The position numbers were made by a program, and so were the translations under genes. Shown in pieces: positions 1 to 6,798 of a stretch of 7,073 nucleotides of DNA. Every line of letters starts with the position of its first letter. Position 1 is the stretch's first letter. A model generated the notes under the pieces. It was not told where the DNA came from. It ran no database searches and saw only the letters and a program-made list of their open reading frames with translations. Source of the stretch: Deltaproteobacteria bacterium RBG_13_49_15 (lineage in GTDB: Bacteria > Desulfobacterota > Desulfobacteria > Desulfobacterales > UBA2156); NCBI GenBank assembly GCA_001797695.1, contig MGQD01000169.1, positions 1 through 7,073 of the forward strand, written 5' to 3'.

Positions 1-654
1 ATGGTGCTGGGGGTCGATACCGGGCCCGTCGTCCGTTACTTCCAGTTTAAGCGAGTCGTCGGCCCGGTCGATTAGGATGTGGATCGATTTTTTTCTGTGG
101 TAGAGGGCGTTTTTGATCAGGTTTCCGAATATTTGTTTGAACCGGTTTTCGTCTTGGCACATCTCCATTTGACCGATCTGAGGAGAAATGGAAATGGTAA
201 TTCCATTACTTTCGAGCATTCGAATCAGCGCCTCCTGATTTCCGGTCGTATTGAAATCCTCGAAAGAAATATCGGCCTGGGTTTCCAGAGCATCCGCAAG
301 CACCTGTAACATTGTTTTAGCAGGATAGAACTGACAGGAAAAGCAGACGCCTGACTCGGATCGTCCGATTTCGAGAAGTCCGTTCAGCATTTCTCGCGCT
401 TTGACTGTGTTCCTCAGAGTCCGCTTCAGAGTCTTTTCCTGCTGGACGGAAAGGGAACCGAATTTATCCTTTCGGTCGAGAAGGGTTCTTAACCCGGTTT
501 CGATAATGGAAATCGGGTCTTTCATTTCATGAATGAGAAATTGAATTTCGATTTCCCGAAAGAAATGTTGAGAAATTTCAAACCGTTTGTTTGGCTTTTC
601 ATGTTTTTGCTGTTTGTCGTTCATCGCCGCAATCCATTTTAAACGATTGATCAT
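1..654 (-). CDS. Soluble sensor histidine kinase, C-terminus cut by window edge
   Basis: I translated this frame by hand: 218 codons run open from an ATG at 654-652 to base 1, so the 3' end is missing. The protein shows a HisKA-like H box with IHEMKDP (phosphoacceptor candidate His42), a helix rich in Arg/Lys (about 72-98), an N box with LIKNALYH (Asn182) and a G1 box with TDDGPGID (Asp209). The G2 box and the rest of the ATPase lie outside the window. No signal peptide, membrane segment or PAS domain precedes the H box, so it is probably cytosolic and takes its signal from a partner. It starts 15 nt after the stop of the upstream kinase, so the two are probably co-transcribed. The Shine-Dalgarno signal is weak, and Met11 (ATG at 624-622) is an alternative start. 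The kinase assignment is firm; the stimulus and response regulator are unknown. Confidence 0.85.
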   Translation of the reverse strand, partial: MINRLKWIAAMNDKQQKHEKPNKRFEISQHFFREIEIQFLIHEMKDPISIIETGLRTLLDRKDKFGSLSVQQEKTLKRTLRNTVKAREMLNGLLEIGRSESGVCFSCQFYPAKTMLQVLADALETQADISFEDFNTTGNQEALIRMLESNGITISISPQIGQMEMCQDENRFKQIFGNLIKNALYHRKKSIHILIDRADDSLKLEVTDDGPGIDPQHH

Positions 655-669
655 ATGTTTGTGATGGCA

Positions 670-2646
670 TCAATGAGTCATCGGTGCAAACTGAATCGTT
701 ATCGTCGTTCCTCCGGAACCAAGGCAGTCTTTATTGCTTTTGCAATGGATGCAGTTCTTCACATTGCCGGGGCAGACATCGGAGTCAAGGGGGATGAAAC
801 GGCAACGCTCTGAAACCGCGTTCAACGTAAAATGGTAGCGTTCCGAGAAAATTTTCATTCTGAGGAGGTCAAACCCTTTTCCGCCGGCGTTGAAGTCGTA
901 CGGCTTCCGGGTTGAATACTGTTGGGTGTTGTACGTCACAAAGTGGTTTTGGAAAACGAGTCGTTGTTTTTCCGCCGTCATTCCGACGCCATGGTCTTTC
1001 ACTGAAAGCTCAGGGCCTTTTTCACGGCTGCGAACCGTTATTTCGATGCGGCTTCCATCGGGTGTATTTTCCACGGCATTTCGGATGATCCCTTCCACCG
1101 TCTTGGTCAGAACATCCGCCGGTATCCATATGGGCTCTACGGTTTCGTAACGGGCGACCAGGCGGCATTTACGGTGGATGAATTTGGGACGCAGCTTCCT
1201 GAGCAAGTCTTTTACAAACCGATTCAGGTAAATCTTTTCCGGAGTCGATTGACGGGGCCCAAAAAGCTCTTCGATACGGCGCCGCAATCGAGGAATCAGA
1301 GAATCCATTCCGGTTCCCGTTTTTTCAGAAGACTCATTCCGAATGTCGAAATGCTCGGATTCGATGAGAGCTTCCAGTTCATCCGTGCAGGCTTCCAGAA
1401 GGGTTGAGAGCATAAAATGGGCCTTGTATTCCTTATCCTGGAGGATGTCTTCGATTTCATATTGCATCTCGAGGATCCGATTCAAATTCCGATCTGCCCG
1501 CTCCATGATCCGTTCCCGGCTTTTATCTTCGCTAGGATCGATTTTTTTTTGCAATAGACTCAAGGATGCGCTCAGGATTGAAACCGGAGTTTTCAGTTCG
1601 TGCGAGAGGTGGTGAATGATGTTGTCTTTGGCATTATTGAGGCTTTTAACTTCTTCATACGATCGTTTCAGCTCTTCGTTGATTCTCGCGTTTTCGATGG
1701 GAAAGGCTACTGTGTTGCCGATGGTGCTTAGGAGTTCGACATCCTGGCGGGTAAAACTTCCGTCCTTTTTGTTGACCGCACATAAAACCCCTATCATCCG
1801 GTCCTGAACCCAAATGGGGACATCCAGCATGTTGTTCGTCTGATAGCCGGATTGCTTATCCACAATATTGAAAAAATCAGGGTTTTTGGACGTATCCGGA
1901 ACGATCACCGGTTTTCCGGAACGATAGACGCTGCCGGCCACCCCTTTATTGAGGGGGAACCGGATTTCTTCCATCTTACGGCCGGTTTCCATGTCCTCAT
2001 AATCAGCGACACGAAAGTAGAAATCCTTTTTTTCTCCGTCGATCAGTATCACCGAGGCGCCCTCGACACCGATGAGTTTACGGATTTCCTGAACGATGTA
2101 CTCGAGTCGTTCATCGAGCATCCGGGATCGTTGAAGGGCTACGGCGATTTGATAAAGGACCTGATTGGTTCTGGCTGCTTTCTTTTCCGTTGTGACATCC
2201 CGTGCGATCCCCCTGAAGCCGATTTTTTCCCCGTTTTCGTTCCGGATCAGGTTGGAGGAGATTTCAAGGATTCGGATTTCGCCGTCCTTCCGGATGATTT
2301 CCCAGATGATATCGGTAATTCCCTTTCCGGTACGATAAACCTTATTTGTGTTCTCATATGCGGATTTGGCATTTTTTTCATCCATAAACTTCCTGAAGTT
2401 CCGATTTTTGATTTCTTCGTGACTATAACCGAAAATACGGCACAAGGCGTTGTTGAAAAAGGTGAAATTACCCTTCAGGTCGGTTTCATAAAACCCGTCT
2501 GCCACATCCTCGATGAAGACCCGGTATCGTTCAGTGTAAAACTTGAGGTTGTTTGATTTGTGCGGCTGGTCTTTGCTTTTCCTGTTTTGGCGCTTTTCAG
2601 GAAGGTCCGTTAACCGGCCGGTTCGTATGGATTTTTGAGATGCCAT
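670..2646 (-). CDS. PAS-GAF hybrid-input sensor histidine kinase with Cys-rich ATPase insert
   Basis: Cytosolic two-component sensor kinase that should autophosphorylate on His and pass phosphate to a response regulator not present here. Residue numbers count from a TTG at 2661. A PAS domain spans about 45-160 and a GAF domain about 168-325, including VPDTSKNPDF and GVLCAVNKKDG. A short coiled linker leads to HisKA with SHELKTP (His354). The HATPase domain has an N box IIRNAVEN (Asn528), G1 DHGVG (Asp556), G2 GGKGFDL (593-599) and G3 GGTTITIQF. There are no membrane helices. Two oddities: about 60 extra residues (roughly 405-475) between the H and N regions, and a Cys cluster (620, 630, 637, 640, 646) between G2 and G3. 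I chose the ATG at 2646 (658 aa) because the AGGA motif directly abuts the TTG at 2661 (663 aa); neither start has an ideal ribosome site. The stop is TGA at 672-670. Confidence 0.9.
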   Translation of the reverse strand: MASQKSIRTGRLTDLPEKRQNRKSKDQPHKSNNLKFYTERYRVFIEDVADGFYETDLKGNFTFFNNALCRIFGYSHEEIKNRNFRKFMDEKNAKSAYENTNKVYRTGKGITDIIWEIIRKDGEIRILEISSNLIRNENGEKIGFRGIARDVTTEKKAARTNQVLYQIAVALQRSRMLDERLEYIVQEIRKLIGVEGASVILIDGEKKDFYFRVADYEDMETGRKMEEIRFPLNKGVAGSVYRSGKPVIVPDTSKNPDFFNIVDKQSGYQTNNMLDVPIWVQDRMIGVLCAVNKKDGSFTRQDVELLSTIGNTVAFPIENARINEELKRSYEEVKSLNNAKDNIIHHLSHELKTPVSILSASLSLLQKKIDPSEDKSRERIMERADRNLNRILEMQYEIEDILQDKEYKAHFMLSTLLEACTDELEALIESEHFDIRNESSEKTGTGMDSLIPRLRRRIEELFGPRQSTPEKIYLNRFVKDLLRKLRPKFIHRKCRLVARYETVEPIWIPADVLTKTVEGIIRNAVENTPDGSRIEITVRSREKGPELSVKDHGVGMTAEKQRLVFQNHFVTYNTQQYSTRKPYDFNAGGKGFDLLRMKIFSERYHFTLNAVSERCRFIPLDSDVCPGNVKNCIHCKSNKDCLGSGGTTITIQFAPMTH

Positions 2647-2711
2647 TTTCTGTCTTGCCAATCCTGCGCTTTCGCTGAAGATGAAAGCGGAGCCAATCCT
2701 TCAAAACTTAT

Positions 2712-2740
2712 ATTTTACCCGCTTTTTAAGGAAAAAGCAA
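2712..2740 (-). promoter_or_regulatory. Candidate sigma70 promoter for the kinase pair
   Basis: On the minus strand, TTGCTT (2740-2735) is followed after exactly 17 bp by TAAAAT (2717-2712). The -10 matches consensus at five of six positions and the -35 at three of six. It lies about 65 bp upstream of the kinase start, after the ligase gene's terminator, which would make the kinases their own unit. The -35 overlaps the terminator T-tract, so this is tentative. Confidence 0.3.
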
Positions 2741-2766
2741 TGGCCGACTCTTTACAGCCGGCCATT
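2731..2766 (-). terminator. Probable intrinsic terminator after the aryl-CoA ligase gene
   Basis: An 8-bp perfect inverted repeat (2739-2746 AATGGCCG with 2759-2766 CGGCCATT) encloses a 12-nt loop. Reading the minus strand, the stem is followed by GCTTTTTCC, a short T-tract. It lies about 50 nt beyond the ligase stop codon and would end the ior-ligase transcript. A second small repeat (GCTTTTT/AAAAAGC, 2721-2738) sits directly downstream. The stem is GC-rich only in its middle, so termination may be partial. Confidence 0.6.
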
Positions 2767-2814
2767 TATCATCGATCATTTATGGATACGGTATTTCCAA
2801 AGAACAGTTTTATA

Positions 2815-4116
2815 TCAACCCTTTGGTCTTTGATCAATTACGCGCATCGCTTTTCCTTCGCTGCGAGTTATGGTTTTTGGCGCCAACAGCTCGATTTTAA
2901 CTCCAATCCCCATCATTCCACGGATATGGTTGGAGATCTTTTTTTCCACCTCTGCTTTTTTTTGTTCTCCCGCTTCGATGACTCCGGGCTTTGCCTCCAC
3001 TTTAACAGCAAGATGATCAAGGTGACCTTTTTTCCCGACCACCAACACATATTGAGGTTCCACTTCCTGAATATCGAGCAGGAGCGCTTCGATCTGAGAA
3101 GGAAAAACATTGACCCCGCTGATGATGAGCATGTCGTCCGAGCGTCCGAATATTTTATCCATTTTAAGGAACGTTCGTCCGCAAACACACGTTTCCCGTC
3201 TAAATCGGGTGATATCCTTGGTCCTGTAGCGGATCATGGGCATTGCCCGGCGTTGAAGGGAAGTAAAAATAAGCTCCCCTTTTTCTCCCAATGGGAGCGG
3301 TTCCAATGTGACCGGGTCCACGATTTCAGCCAGAAAATGATCTTCGTTGATGTGGAGCCCGTCCTGAGCCTCGCAATCAAAAGCAACGCCCGGACCGCTC
3401 AGTTCGGTGAGTCCGTATGCTTCCATGGCCTTGATCCCCATCCGGTGTTCGATCTCGTCCCGGATGCCGATGGTCCAGGGTTCGGCGCCGAATACACCGA
3501 TCGAGACCGGAAGGGAACGGATATCCACCTTCATCTCTTCCGCCCGTTCGGCGATGGTAAGAGCATAGCTGGGTGTGCAGAACAAGGCTTTTGCTCCGAA
3601 GTCCTTTAATAAGGTGATCTGTCGCTCGGTCATGCCCGAACCCGTCGGGACGACGGTGCATCCCAACCGTACAGCCCCCTGATGAAATCCCAGCCCTCCG
3701 GTAAAAAGCCCGTGTCCATAGGCATTTTGAATCATATCGCCCGGACGGATGCCGGCCGAAAAAAGATTTCTAGCCATACACTCGGTCCATTGTTCCAGAT
3801 CTTCTTTTGTATAAGGGCCGGTGATCGGTTTTCCGGTCGTGCCTGAGGAAGCATGAATCCGGACAACCTGATTCATCGGAACCGCGCACAGTCCGAACGG
3901 ATAATTGTCTCTTAAATCGTTTTTGATGGTCATAGGGAGTTTATGGATATCCTCCAGAGCTTTGACAGCTTGAGGCTTGATTCCTTTTTCATCAAATTTC
4001 TTCCTGTAGAACGGGATCTTTTCATAAACCCAGTCCAGAGTTTCCTTGAATTTTTTAAGCTGAAACCGCTGAAGTTTCTCAAGGGGCATACATTCAAATT
4101 CATCATCCCAGGGCAT
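2815..4116 (-). CDS. paaK: Phenylacetate-CoA ligase family (AMP-forming aryl-CoA ligase)
   Basis: A 433-aa enzyme of the adenylate-forming superfamily that couples an aryl acid (phenylacetate, indoleacetate or similar) to CoA using ATP, releasing AMP and PPi; cytosolic. The length is normal for PaaK. Visible motifs are the phosphate-binding loop SSGTTGKP (90-97), the adenylation motif EAYGLTE (232-238), MIRYRTKDI (294-302), the hinge GRSDDMLIISGVNVFP (324-339) and the C-terminal catalytic-lysine region EGKAMRVID (Lys422). Cys248, His255, Cys310 and Cys312 could form a small metal site. The ATG at 4116 follows GGAGG by 6 nt, which makes the start secure. Gene order iorA-iorB-ligase implies that its substrate is the acid matching the IorAB product arylacetyl-CoA. 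The exact aryl substrate cannot be read from sequence, so the symbol denotes the family rather than a proven aerobic paa pathway role. Confidence 0.92.
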   Translation of the reverse strand: MPWDDEFECMPLEKLQRFQLKKFKETLDWVYEKIPFYRKKFDEKGIKPQAVKALEDIHKLPMTIKNDLRDNYPFGLCAVPMNQVVRIHASSGTTGKPITGPYTKEDLEQWTECMARNLFSAGIRPGDMIQNAYGHGLFTGGLGFHQGAVRLGCTVVPTGSGMTERQITLLKDFGAKALFCTPSYALTIAERAEEMKVDIRSLPVSIGVFGAEPWTIGIRDEIEHRMGIKAMEAYGLTELSGPGVAFDCEAQDGLHINEDHFLAEIVDPVTLEPLPLGEKGELIFTSLQRRAMPMIRYRTKDITRFRRETCVCGRTFLKMDKIFGRSDDMLIISGVNVFPSQIEALLLDIQEVEPQYVLVVGKKGHLDHLAVKVEAKPGVIEAGEQKKAEVEKKISNHIRGMMGIGVKIELLAPKTITRSEGKAMRVIDQRPKG

Positions 4117-4122
4117 TGCTTT

Positions 4123-4131
4123 CCTCCTTTT
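4123..4131 (-). promoter_or_regulatory. Strong ribosome binding site of the ligase gene
   Basis: The minus strand reads AAAAGGAGG ending at 4123, six nucleotides before the ATG at 4116. It is the strongest Shine-Dalgarno on the minus strand of this window and lies immediately downstream of the structured element at 4140-4261. Folding upstream could therefore affect its access. Confidence 0.8.
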
Positions 4132-4141
4132 AGGGTAATGT

Positions 4142-4171
4142 GAAGCTCCCCGCTCTGAAGAGCGGGGCTTC
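4142..4171. repeat. Hairpin 1 of the iorB-ligase intergenic element
   Basis: A perfect 8-bp stem CCCCGCTC/GAGCGGGG (4148-4155 with 4160-4167) has a TGAA tetraloop, extended by GAAG/CTTC (4142-4145 with 4168-4171) past a 2-nt CT bulge. No T-run follows on either strand, so it is not a standard intrinsic terminator. It sits about 10 nt from the ligase ribosome binding site. Confidence 0.75.
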
Positions 4172-4199
4172 CCGGCAAGGAAAATGTCTATTTTAGATA

Positions 4200-4261
4200 G
4201 CTTCCCTTGATCCCGTCTTAATAAGCCTTTGGCTTATTAAAAGGCGGGGCTTGCGGGAAGC
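4200..4261. repeat. Hairpin 2, long bulged cruciform of the same element
   Basis: An outer 7-bp stem GCTTCCC/GGGAAGC (4200-4206 with 4255-4261) encloses an internal loop. Inside is a 16-bp stem (4212-4227 with 4231-4248) whose core is TTAATAAGCC/GGCTTATTAA around a TTT loop, with a 2-nt AA bulge and one G-T pair towards its base. No T-run follows on either strand. The bulged architecture resembles REP or IS200/IS605 end hairpins. Confidence 0.75.
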
Positions 4262-4281
4262 AGACCGGTCAAAATTATATA

Positions 4282-4875
4282 CTAGCCGCGTCCGGCTGCT
4301 GAGAAGCCCAGGTCAAAAGCCTTCAAATTGATATCTAAAAATGCCTTTTTGGTCGTTGTTTTCATGGCTTCTTTGACGTTTTCAACGCTCAGCGGGATGG
4401 TTTTGGTCTGAATCAGGGCGCCCAAAAGGACCATATTGACGGCCATCGTATTTCCTGCCTCTTTTGCCAGGGCTGTTGCATTGAACGCGATCAGTTTAAC
4501 CGTTTTTCTGCGGAGCAGTTCCTGCATTTCCGCCAAATCCGGATAAATCCCTCTCCCGATGTTGACGGTAAAGGGCATGAGCGGAGACAGGTTTGTGATT
4601 ACAGTGGTGTTTGAATTACATTTGTTTGCGGCCCTAAGCGTTTCCGAAGGCTCGAAACCCATCAGTACATCCGCCTCGCCATCCGATATGATGGTGCTTT
4701 TGGCATCTCCAAATACGATCGCCGATTCCACAACGCCCCCCCGCTGGGCCATGCCGTGGATTTCGCTCATTCGAACCGGGAGGTCGGCCAAAAGTGCTGC
4801 TTCTCCCAGAACCCGGGATGCGAGCAGGTTCCCTTGCCCTCCGACCGCGACGATGATCAACCTTATTGGATTCAT
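4282..4875 (-). CDS. iorB: Indolepyruvate:ferredoxin oxidoreductase, beta subunit
   Basis: The small subunit of the IorAB heterodimer, which carries out CoA-dependent oxidative decarboxylation of arylpyruvates (indolepyruvate, phenylpyruvate, 4-hydroxyphenylpyruvate) to arylacetyl-CoA with reduction of ferredoxin; cytosolic. At 197 aa it has the usual size and is a single pyruvate oxidoreductase gamma-type domain. Visible signatures are the glycine-rich start VGGQGN (11-16), SEIHGMAQRGG (37-47), the acidic GFEPSE (73-78) and NMVLLGAL (147-154). It starts at the ATG at 4875 with an AGGA ribosome site 9 nt upstream and stops with TAG. It lies 63 nt after iorA, so the two are almost certainly co-transcribed to keep subunit balance. 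The non-coding structured gap that follows separates it from the ligase gene. Nothing is truncated or missing. Confidence 0.94.
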   Translation of the reverse strand: MNPIRLIIVAVGGQGNLLASRVLGEAALLADLPVRMSEIHGMAQRGGVVESAIVFGDAKSTIISDGEADVLMGFEPSETLRAANKCNSNTTVITNLSPLMPFTVNIGRGIYPDLAEMQELLRRKTVKLIAFNATALAKEAGNTMAVNMVLLGALIQTKTIPLSVENVKEAMKTTTKKAFLDINLKAFDLGFSAAGRG

Positions 4876-4938
4876 CTGTTTTTATCCTGTATGCGTTAAT
4901 AGTCCATCGATAAAATACCGGAAAGATGTTTTGACGAC

Positions 4939-6798
4939 TTAACCGCTTTTTTTGTCTTTCAACGGTAAAATGGCATTCTCCGGGCAGATTTGGGCGCAGA
5001 CCGAACATCCTGTGCAAAGATCAGGGTCGATGTTCACCCGATCCTTCCATACATAAAATGCAGGGCATGCAATACTCAAACAAGCCCTGTGATTGGCGCA
5101 TTTATCACTCACCCGGAACGGTTTACCCTTGGCCAATTTGAGGCTTTTGGCATATAGAACGCACATCTCTTCAGAGATAACGACTGAAACCCCCTTGAAA
5201 TGCAATGCTTCTTTTATGGCTTCAATGCTTTTTTTAACCTTGTATGGTTTGATTTTGATCACCTGTTTGACGCCGATCCCTTTGACCACGTCCTCTATGG
5301 AGACCCTTCCGTATCCCTGCAGGTTCAACAGTGTCATGTCCACTCCGGGATGGGGTTGATGGCCGGTCATTGCTGTAATGCCGTTATCCAGAATTACCAG
5401 CGTGAAATTGTGATTGTTGAAAACGGCATTCACGAGCCCCGGAATTCCCGAATGGAAAAAAGTGGAGTCTCCAATAAAAGAGATGACTTTTTTATTCGTG
5501 ACTTTCGAAAATCCCCCGGAAGTGTCCACTGATGAACCCATGCACAACAGGAAATCCGCCATGGAGAGCGGAGGGAGCACGCCCAGCGTATAGCAGCCGA
5601 TATCGGTTGGGTAAATGGTTTCCATCCCCTCCGCCGCTTTTTTAACCGCATAATAGGTGGCACGGTGTGAACATCCGGCACAGAGGTTGGGCGGTCGCTG
5701 GGGGATTTCCGGAATATCCGAAAGGTCAGGCAACTCAGGAGGCGTATAGGGTATGCTGAAAAAGGAGGCGATCCCCTTTCGCACCTGACCTGGATCAAGT
5801 TCATATAACCTTGAAAAAAGGTCCTTGGCTTTCCCTTTAATCGGAATGGTAACCCCATTCTCCTGTGCGATCGACCTGACGGCTTCTTCCATAAACGGCT
5901 CGCCTTCTTCCACGACCAGCACCTTTTCGCATCCTTTCAGAAAGGATGCGATACGATCGGCCGGCATCGGATGGGAGAACCCGATACGAAGGATCCTGGC
6001 GTTATTGCGGATCCCGAGATCGGCAACGGCATCGTCGACGTAGTTATAGCTCACTCCGTTACAGATGATCCCCCACGGGCCGTTTCCCGAAATGAAATTA
6101 TACGGGGAATGCTCGGACAACCCGGCTGCTTTTTCAATGTTAGCGAGGAGTTTGGCATGAAGCTTTCTTGAGACCGCAGGCACGGGGACCAGATTGAAGG
6201 GATCTTTCTGAAAATCCCCGATGGTGATGCGGGGTCTGATCGGGCCCAAGCTCACGCTCGCATTGGAATGGTTGATACGGGTTGTGGTCCTCATGATGAC
6301 GGGTTCCTTGAGCGTTTCGGAAATCTCAAATGCATAAGGAACCATTTCCTTTGCTTCCTCAACGGAAGAGGGTTCGATCACCGGCAGGCCCGACAACTTT
6401 CCGTAGTATCGATTATCCTGTTCGTTCTGGCTTGAAAACATGGACGGATCGTCGGCGGTCAGAACCACCATCCCTCCCTTGACGCCGACATAGGCAAGGG
6501 TCATCAGGACATCGGCGGCAACGTTTACTCCCACATGCTTCATGACGACCATGCTGCGGAGCCCGCAATTAGCCGCTGCCGCAGCCATTTCCATCGCAAC
6601 CTTTTCGTTGACGCTGTATTCAAAATAAAGATCACTTTCTTGGGAAATCTGGAAAAAACTGAGTGATATTTCCGAAGAAGGCGTGCCGGGGTATGTGCTG
6701 GTAAAAGCAACTCCTGCTTCGATGGCGCCCCGGGCGATGGCTTCGTTGCCGAGAAGCAGCATTTTTTCACCAACCTGATCCGTGAGTAATTTGTGCAT
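4939..6798 (-). CDS. iorA: Indolepyruvate:ferredoxin oxidoreductase, alpha subunit
   Basis: The large, thiamine-diphosphate- and Fe-S-binding subunit of IorAB. Its 619 aa match the family. Order of domains: a pyrimidine-binding domain with STYPGTPSSEI (34-44), NEKVAMEMAAAAA with likely catalytic Glu65, and ADDPSMFSSQNEQDNR (115-130); a central transketolase-C-like domain (about 235-345); and a pyrophosphate-binding domain with LCAGCSHR (372-379), GDSTFFHSGIPG (443-454) and DNGITAMTGHQ (471-481). It ends in a ferredoxin-like tail. The last cluster motif is canonical, CTGCSVCAQICP (Cys595, 598, 601, 605). The preceding one reads C-x2-H-x2-C-x4-CP (Cys567, His570, Cys573, Cys578), so a His stands where I expect the second Cys. 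The ATG at 6798 follows GAGGA by about 8 nt. First gene of the probable iorA-iorB-ligase operon. The TPP and Cys motifs leave little doubt about identity. Confidence 0.95.
   Translation of the reverse strand: MHKLLTDQVGEKMLLLGNEAIARGAIEAGVAFTSTYPGTPSSEISLSFFQISQESDLYFEYSVNEKVAMEMAAAAANCGLRSMVVMKHVGVNVAADVLMTLAYVGVKGGMVVLTADDPSMFSSQNEQDNRYYGKLSGLPVIEPSSVEEAKEMVPYAFEISETLKEPVIMRTTTRINHSNASVSLGPIRPRITIGDFQKDPFNLVPVPAVSRKLHAKLLANIEKAAGLSEHSPYNFISGNGPWGIICNGVSYNYVDDAVADLGIRNNARILRIGFSHPMPADRIASFLKGCEKVLVVEEGEPFMEEAVRSIAQENGVTIPIKGKAKDLFSRLYELDPGQVRKGIASFFSIPYTPPELPDLSDIPEIPQRPPNLCAGCSHRATYYAVKKAAEGMETIYPTDIGCYTLGVLPPLSMADFLLCMGSSVDTSGGFSKVTNKKVISFIGDSTFFHSGIPGLVNAVFNNHNFTLVILDNGITAMTGHQPHPGVDMTLLNLQGYGRVSIEDVVKGIGVKQVIKIKPYKVKKSIEAIKEALHFKGVSVVISEEMCVLYAKSLKLAKGKPFRVSDKCANHRACLSIACPAFYVWKDRVNIDPDLCTGCSVCAQICPENAILPLKDKKSG

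Larger units (their letters stand above)
4140..4261 (-). mobile_element. Possible IS200/IS605-derived palindromic element (PATE/MITE-like), no transposase
   Basis: The 165-bp gap between iorB and the ligase gene carries no gene and is almost entirely two hairpins (4142-4171 and 4200-4261) that share the 9-bp word GCGGGGCTT in direct orientation. On the minus strand the second-transcribed hairpin ends in GAGCGGGGAGCTTCAC. This is the style of the right end of IS200/IS605 tnpB elements, where a GC-rich hairpin is followed by a TTCAC-like terminus. Such elements leave short non-autonomous copies with subterminal hairpins. I see the structure directly; the family link is from memory of such ends. 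It could instead be a REP-like extragenic repeat or an mRNA-stabilising structure. Confidence 0.35.

Noticed and set aside
670..672. TGA between the two kinases as a selenocysteine codon
   Set aside because: The first kinase is complete through its G3 box, no Sec-insertion-like hairpin was evident downstream, and the second kinase has its own ATG nearby. Ordinary termination is simpler.
1852..2556. 234-codon plus-strand open frame opposite the PAS-GAF kinase
   Set aside because: The minus strand carries clear PAS and GAF sequence here; the antisense translation has no recognisable features.
2635..3609. 324-codon open frame on the plus strand opposite the ligase gene and kinase start
   Set aside because: It lies antisense to a gene with unmistakable PaaK motifs, has no recognisable domain and no ribosome site, and crosses the terminator. 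It is a by-product of codon use on the other strand.
4142..4261. Intergenic hairpins as intrinsic terminators between iorB and the ligase gene
   Set aside because: Neither hairpin is followed by a run of T on either strand.
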